Part shown: in pieces, positions 59,574 to 64,000 of the stretch | Position numbering within the stretch: position 1 is the stretch's first letter | Layout: every line of letters starts with the position of its first letter | NCBI RefSeq assembly: GCF_018388465.1 | Contig: NZ_CP074404.1 | Span: 3,596,001-3,660,000, forward strand | DNA length: 64,000 bases | Origin: Cellulomonas fengjieae | Lineage (GTDB): Bacteria; Actinomycetota; Actinomycetes; Actinomycetales; Cellulomonadaceae | Reading direction: 5' to 3' | Made by a program: the position numbers and the translations under genes | Notes under the pieces: generated by a model | Told to the model about the DNA's origin: nothing | Database searches by the model: none | Seen by the model: the letters and a program-made list of their open reading frames with translations, nothing else

Positions 59574-61463
59574 GTGTCCATGACACCCGGAAGCCCCAAC
59601 ATGCGCAGCTTCGCCAAGGACCGCACGGTCGCCGACCACAAGCTGACCAAGGACACGCTGAAGCGCATCCTGTCGTTCGCGCGCCCGTACCGGGGCAAGC
59701 TCGCGGTCTTCCTCGGGCTGATCGCCCTCGAGGCCGCCGCCGGCGCCGTCACGCCCCTGCTCTTCAAGACCCTCATCGACGACGGCATCGCCGCGGGGAG
59801 CACCCGCGTCGTCCTGACCATCGCGGCCGTCGTGGCGGTCCTCGCGATCGTCGGCGCGGGCCTGTCCGTGGCCGACCGGTGGGTCTCGTCGCAGGTGGGC
59901 GAGGGGCTCATCCGCGACCTGCGCACCGAGGTCTTCGACCACGTGCAGCGCATGCCGCTCGCCTTCTTCAGCCGCGCCAAGACCGGTGCGCTCGTGCAGC
60001 GGCTCAACGGCGACGTCCTCGGCGCTCAGCAGGCGTTCACGTCCACCCTGCAGAACGTGGTGAGCAACTCGCTGACCATCGTGTTCGTGCTCGCGGCCAT
60101 GTTCAGCATGTCGTGGGAGCTCACCCTGCTCAGCCTGGTGCTGCTGCCCGCGTTCGTCTTCCCGGCCCGCTGGTTCGGCAAGAAGATCGCAGCGATCACG
60201 CGCGAGAGCTACGCCCTGAACGCCGACGCCGCGCAGATCATGAACGAGCGGTTCAACGTCGCCGGCGCGCACCTGGTCAAGATCTTCGGGGACCCGCAGC
60301 GCGAGTCGCGCGGCTACGCCGAGCAGGTGGACCGCGTCCGCGACATCGGCGTCACCCGGGCCCTGTACTCCACGTGGTTCCGGGTCGGGCTGACCACGCT
60401 CGCCAGCGTCGCGGTCGCGATCGTCTACGGCCTCGGTGGGGTCATGGCGATCCGCGGAGAGCTCACGGTCGGTGTCGTCGTCGCGCTCACCGCCTACCTC
60501 GGCCGCCTCTACGGGCCGCTGACCGCGATGTCGAACGTGCAGGTCGACGTCATGACCGCACTGGTCAGCTTCGAGCGCGTGCTCGAGGTCCTGGACCTGG
60601 AGCCGACGGTCGCGGAGAAGCCGGACGCCGTCGACCTGACCGTGCGGACGGCGCGGCACGGTGCCTCCGTCGAGCTCGACTCCGTGACCTTCCGCTACCC
60701 GGGGGCCGACGAGGTCTCGCTGGCCTCCCTCGAGTCCGTCGCCACCCTGCGCCACGAGACCGTCGAGGACACGCTGCACGACGTCAGCTTCACCGTTCCC
60801 GCGGGCCACATGGTCGCGCTGGTCGGCCACTCGGGCGCGGGCAAGACGACGATCTCGCAGCTGGTCACCCGCATGTACGACCCCACGCGCGGCGCCGTGC
60901 GGATCGCGGGTGCGGACCTGCGGGACGTCACCCAGGCGTCCCTGCGCGCGACGGTCGGCGTGGTCAGCCAGGAGGCGCACCTCTTCCACGACACCATCGC
61001 GGGCAACCTGCGCTACGCCCGCCCCGAGGCCACCGACGCGGACATCCAGCGGGCGCTCGAGCAGGCGCACATCGCCGACCTCGTCGCGACCCTGCCCGAC
61101 GGCATCCACACCGTGGTCGGCGACCGCGGCTACCGGCTGTCCGGCGGCGAGCGTCAGCGCCTGGCCATCGCCCGGATGCTGCTCAAGGCGCCCGACGTCG
61201 TGGTCCTCGACGAGGCCACCGCCCACCTCGACTCCGCATCGGAGGCCGCCGTCCAGGCCGCGCTCGACGAGGCCCTGGCTGGCCGCACGAGCATCGTCAT
61301 CGCCCACCGCCTGTCCACCGTGCGGCAGGCCGACTCGATCGTCGTCCTCGACCACGGCCGGGTGGTGGACCAGGGCACGCACGCCGAGCTGCTGGCCCGC
61401 GGCGGGGTGTACGCCGAGCTGTACCGCACGCAGTTCGCGAGCACCTCGACGGTCGCCGCCTGA
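59574..61463 (+). CDS. ABC transporter, fused membrane and ATPase domains (exporter type)
   Basis: 629 aa half-transporter that dimerises. Six membrane helices in the first 330 residues (VFLGLIALEAAAGAVTPLLFKTLIDDGI, SLTIVFVLAAMFSMSWELTLLSLVLLPAFVFPARWFGKKI). ATPase: Walker A VGHSGAGKTT, Q-loop VVSQEAHLFHDTIAGNL, signature LSGGERQRLAIARMLL, Walker B PDVVVLDEATAHLD, switch VIAHRLSTV. A short insert (EVSLASLESVATLRHETVEDTLHD) lies before Walker A. GTG at 59574 has AGGAGG seven bases before it. Likely a multidrug or lipid exporter under MarR control. Confidence 0.93.
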   Translation: MSMTPGSPNMRSFAKDRTVADHKLTKDTLKRILSFARPYRGKLAVFLGLIALEAAAGAVTPLLFKTLIDDGIAAGSTRVVLTIAAVVAVLAIVGAGLSVADRWVSSQVGEGLIRDLRTEVFDHVQRMPLAFFSRAKTGALVQRLNGDVLGAQQAFTSTLQNVVSNSLTIVFVLAAMFSMSWELTLLSLVLLPAFVFPARWFGKKIAAITRESYALNADAAQIMNERFNVAGAHLVKIFGDPQRESRGYAEQVDRVRDIGVTRALYSTWFRVGLTTLASVAVAIVYGLGGVMAIRGELTVGVVVALTAYLGRLYGPLTAMSNVQVDVMTALVSFERVLEVLDLEPTVAEKPDAVDLTVRTARHGASVELDSVTFRYPGADEVSLASLESVATLRHETVEDTLHDVSFTVPAGHMVALVGHSGAGKTTISQLVTRMYDPTRGAVRIAGADLRDVTQASLRATVGVVSQEAHLFHDTIAGNLRYARPEATDADIQRALEQAHIADLVATLPDGIHTVVGDRGYRLSGGERQRLAIARMLLKAPDVVVLDEATAHLDSASEAAVQAALDEALAGRTSIVIAHRLSTVRQADSIVVLDHGRVVDQGTHAELLARGGVYAELYRTQFASTSTVAA

Positions 61464-61504
61464 ATGGTCTTGCGGTCGGGGCCCGCGCGGTGAACTCTCG
61501 TGGC

Positions 61505-62347
61505 ATGCCCGACTCCCCACGCCGGACCCGCCCGAGCTTCTGGATCTGCGCCACGTGCGCCGTCGAGAGCGCCGAGCGGCTCGACGTGTGCCCGGTCTGT
61601 GCCGACGAGCGCCAGTGGGTGCCGGGTGCGGGCCAGCGCTGGACCACTCTGGAGGAGCTCCGCGCCGAGGGCTACCGGGCCTCCCTGACTGCGCTGGAGC
61701 CCGACCTCTACGCGCTCACCAGCACGCCGAGCGCGGGCATCGGCCAGCAGTCCAAGCTGCTGGTCACGTCCGGGGGCAGCCTCCTGTGGGACCCGATCGG
61801 CTTCCTCGACGACGAGGTCGTCGAGCGGATCCTCGCCCTCGGGCCCGTGCGCGCCATCGCGGCCAGCCACCCGCACATGTACGGCGTGCAGGTCGAGTGG
61901 AGCCGCGCGCTCGGCGACCCGCCGGTCTACGTCGCCGAGGCGGACGCCCGGTGGATCAACCGCCCGGACCCGGTGATCCGCACCTGGTCCGGCGAGCTCG
62001 AGGTCCTGCCCGGCGTCACGCTGTCGCAGCCCGGCGGCCACTTCCCGGGCAGCGCGGTCGCGCACTGGCCGGCGGGTGCGGACGGCCGGGGCGTCCTGCT
62101 CAGCGGCGACACGCTCTTCGCCAACCCGGACCGGCGGAGCGTCGCGTTCATGCGCAGCTACCCCAACCACCTGCCGCTGTCCGGCGCGGTCGCCCGCCGC
62201 GTCGCCGACGCCGTGGACGACCTCGCCTTCGACCGCCTCTACGGCAACTTCGCGAACGTCATCGCCTCGGAGGCCAAGGACGTCGTCCGCCGCTCCGCCG
62301 CGCGCCACATCGGCTGGGTGAACGGCGACTTCGACCACCTCACCTGA
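61505..62347 (+). CDS. MBL-fold hydrolase-like protein with N-terminal zinc ribbon
   Basis: 280 aa. A short zinc-ribbon-like start (FWICATCAVESAERLDVCPVCADERQWV: CxxC ... CxxC) precedes a metallo-beta-lactamase fold: SKLLVTSGGSLLWDPIGFLDDEVVERILALGPVRAIAASHPHMYG, QPGGHFPGSAVAHWP, GVLLSGDTLFANPDRRSVAFMRSYPNHLPL. The usual HxHxDH is reduced to SHPHMYG, so metal binding is altered. Function unknown. It overlaps the convergent NUDIX gene by eight bases. Confidence 0.82.
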   Translation: MPDSPRRTRPSFWICATCAVESAERLDVCPVCADERQWVPGAGQRWTTLEELRAEGYRASLTALEPDLYALTSTPSAGIGQQSKLLVTSGGSLLWDPIGFLDDEVVERILALGPVRAIAASHPHMYGVQVEWSRALGDPPVYVAEADARWINRPDPVIRTWSGELEVLPGVTLSQPGGHFPGSAVAHWPAGADGRGVLLSGDTLFANPDRRSVAFMRSYPNHLPLSGAVARRVADAVDDLAFDRLYGNFANVIASEAKDVVRRSAARHIGWVNGDFDHLT

Positions 62348-62795
62348 GCGCGTCCTCCAGCCGGTCGACGAAGGCCGCCTGCGCGCCGACCACGAGCCGG
62401 CGCGCCTCGTCGGGTGCGAACCAGCCGGCCCGGTCGAGCTCGGGCACCAGCAGCGTGCGCCCGGACCGCGGCGGCCAGTCGATCTCGACCAGGTTGCTCG
62501 CGATCGTGCTGACGTCGAGGTCCCCCTCGACCGCCCACGCCGTCACCACCTTGCCGCCGCTCTGCCGCACGTCGCCCAGCGGGATGGGTTCCGACGAGGG
62601 CGCCGGCACCCCGAGCTCCTCGGCGAACTCACGCAGCGCGGTCTCGAGCGGCTGCTCGCCCGGTGCTGGCTCGCCCTTGGGGATCGTCCAGGCGCCCTGG
62701 TCCTTGCGCGCCCAGAACGGACCGCCCATGTGCCCGAGCAGCACCTCGAGCCCGGCGGACCGCCGGAACACCAGGAGACCGGCGCTCGTGCGCAC
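62340..62795 (-). CDS. NUDIX hydrolase
   Basis: 151 aa. NUDIX box: GEPAPGEQPLETALREFAEELG (G-x5-E-x7-REFxEE), preceded by RRSAGLEVLLGHMGGPFWARKDQGAWTIPKG, and a C-terminal VPELDRAGWFAPDEARRLVVGAQAAFVDRLEDAL. Pattern fits the dNTP/diadenosine-type pyrophosphohydrolases with the FWARKDxGAWTIPKGE region. GTG starts the gene; stop of the upstream hypothetical gene is two bases away. Confidence 0.9.
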   Translation of the reverse strand: MRTSAGLLVFRRSAGLEVLLGHMGGPFWARKDQGAWTIPKGEPAPGEQPLETALREFAEELGVPAPSSEPIPLGDVRQSGGKVVTAWAVEGDLDVSTIASNLVEIDWPPRSGRTLLVPELDRAGWFAPDEARRLVVGAQAAFVDRLEDALR

Positions 62796-62797
62796 GC

Positions 62798-63940
62798 TCA
62801 GATGTCCTCGGGGTCGACCAGGAAGTCGGCCTCGTCGGCGATCTCGCCGCCGACCGCGGCGTGCACGGCCCGGGCCACCGCCTGCACCAGAGGGGCCGCG
62901 CGGGACCGGGCGACCCGGTGCTCGAAGGACGGCCGCTCGGCCTCGAGCTCCTCGACGAAGGGCGGCTCCCAGTGCACCCGGTACGCCACCACGCCGTCGC
63001 GCGCCCACGGCAGGTCGCCCACCAGCGGGGGCAGCAGGGTCTCGGAGCCGGCCTCGACCGAGAGCATCCCGTCGTGCCCGAGCTCCACGAGGATGCCGTA
63101 GGACTCGGGCAGCGGCGGCACCGCGAGCATCCGCTCGTCGTACGCAGCCGCCTCCGCCATGAGCCGGCGGCGCTCGGCCTCCTCGCTGACCCCGTGCTCG
63201 TCGAGCGACGCCGACAGCCCGCTCCCGCCGGCCTCGGCGACCCAGCCGGGCCGTCCGGACGCGTCCCGTCCGACTCCGGCCTGCGGACCGGTCCACGTGC
63301 CCGGCGCCTCGCTGATCCGCGCCCGGGCGTGCACCGACTGGACCACCGCGAGCGCCTCCCCGGGCTCCAGCCAGGAGTCGGACAGCACCGTGAGGTCGAT
63401 CGCGCTGTCGATGTCGGGGGTGAGCACCGTGCCGCGCACGCCGGTGCGCACCGAGCCGCCCAGGCGACGGGCCGCGGCGACCAGCCACCGCAGGACGCGG
63501 TCCTCCTCGCGGACGGGCATGCCGTCGGGGAACGCGCGCTTGAGACCGTCGCGGTCCCCGCCCGGGTACGGCTTGTCGCCTCGTTCGCGCGGGCACACCA
63601 GGACGTACGCCAGGGTGCAGGTCGCGGGCAGGCCGAGGCTGACGGCGTCCTGCGTCTCCAGCCGGAACGGGCCGTTCAGGGTGGACAGCCGGGCGAGCCG
63701 CAACGTCCGCGGCGGGATGCTCGCGGACCCGACGGCCCGGATGCCGAGCGCCGCGGTCATGGGCCCGATGATTCCGCGCGGCTGCAGCGCGTCCTGCTCC
63801 TGCTCCTCCCAGCGCGCGTTCGCGAACCGGCTGATGGCGAGCACCTCGACCTCGTCGACCCCGACGTCCGCGGGCAGCGCCAGGATGTGCCGGTCCCGCA
63901 GACCGGGGTCGTCGGCCGTGAGACGGGTCAACCCGGCCAC
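62798..63940 (-). CDS. conserved hypothetical protein
   Basis: 380 aa, not recognised. Mostly globular with acidic and hydrophobic alternation; notable segments are LAYVLVCPRERGDKPYPGGDRDGLKRAFPDG, VLTPDIDSAIDLTVLSDSWLEPGEALAVVQSVHARARISEAPGTWTG and VAYRVHWEPPFVEELEAERPSFEHRVARSRAAPLVQAVARAVHAAVGGEIADEADFLVDPEDI. No membrane segment or signal peptide. GTG start; the gene seems to be in one unit with the NUDIX gene that follows. Confidence 0.75.
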   Translation of the reverse strand: MAGLTRLTADDPGLRDRHILALPADVGVDEVEVLAISRFANARWEEQEQDALQPRGIIGPMTAALGIRAVGSASIPPRTLRLARLSTLNGPFRLETQDAVSLGLPATCTLAYVLVCPRERGDKPYPGGDRDGLKRAFPDGMPVREEDRVLRWLVAAARRLGGSVRTGVRGTVLTPDIDSAIDLTVLSDSWLEPGEALAVVQSVHARARISEAPGTWTGPQAGVGRDASGRPGWVAEAGGSGLSASLDEHGVSEEAERRRLMAEAAAYDERMLAVPPLPESYGILVELGHDGMLSVEAGSETLLPPLVGDLPWARDGVVAYRVHWEPPFVEELEAERPSFEHRVARSRAAPLVQAVARAVHAAVGGEIADEADFLVDPEDI

Positions 63941-63944
63941 GGGG

Positions 63945-64000
63945 TCAGACGTCCGTCCGGTGGAAGTTCTGCCACGACCGCGACGCCGTCGGCCCCCGCT
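63945..64000 (-). CDS. possible C-terminus of an upstream gene (cut by the window edge)
   Basis: A minus-strand frame entering from the right edge ends with ASRSWQNFHRTDV and a stop at 63945-63947, four bases before the hypothetical gene's start. Close spacing suggests the tail of a gene in the same operon. Only 17 codons are visible, so the product cannot be named. Confidence 0.35.
   Translation of the reverse strand, partial: RGPTASRSWQNFHRTDV

Overview
The window looks like chromosome of a very high-GC Gram-positive actinobacterium. The best guess is Cellulomonas or a close relative. The left edge carries the end of a GH11 xylanase with two short xylan-binding CBM2b modules, the pattern of Cellulomonas Xyn11A. 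Codon use is strongly G/C-ending throughout, GTG starts are common, genes are packed with 4-base ATGA/GTGA overlaps, and several genes belong to families that use coenzyme F420. I saw no rRNA, tRNA, CRISPR array, insertion sequence or prophage. No gene-free stretch exceeds about 300 bases.

Left part (1-12.5 kb): xylanase end; a TetR regulator divergent from a drrA-drrB-uvrA-like drug-resistance operon, with a perfect palindromic operator between them; a methyltransferase and an AAA ATPase; a deazaflavin-dependent nitroreductase-like protein; a lone PIN-domain protein; a GNAT; a duplicated stem-loop element linked to an SDR gene and a fragment of its 3' end; a membrane-anchored PemK/MazF-like protein; an MFS exporter.

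Arsenic island (12.5-18.2 kb): acr3, an arsR-arsC fusion and a second arsC read rightward. An arsM-sulP pair reads leftward and is divergent from arsR-arsN1. A 16-base operator-like sequence is shared between the acr3 promoter and the arsM/arsR intergenic region. The set covers efflux of As(III), reduction of As(V), methylation, and N-acetylation of arsinothricin-like compounds.

Middle (18.3-33.6 kb): small enzymes and regulators, then an ECF42-type sigma factor gene with four YCII/DGPF-type genes and two near-identical candidate sigma-specific promoters; an AbiEi/DUF559-type nuclease gene bracketed by two copies of an intergenic palindrome (a third copy lies 6.3 kb away); mntH with an 18-base perfect palindrome in front; a membrane-GNAT fusion.

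Right part (33.6-64 kb): a thiamine ABC transporter led by a TPP riboswitch; a full Mrp Na+/H+ antiporter operon with MrpA and MrpB fused; a membrane Fe-S oxidoreductase with a PNPOx-like partner; a penicillin acylase family protein; a six-gene desferrioxamine-type siderophore operon (desA, desB, desC, desD, a second acyltransferase, a siderophore-interacting reductase) behind palindromic iron-box-like sequences; ThrE exporter; MarR divergent from an ABC exporter; MBL-fold, NUDIX and hypothetical genes.

Product names come from recognising family motifs in the translated sequence. No database search was run. Operator and promoter calls rest on visible symmetry, consensus match and position.
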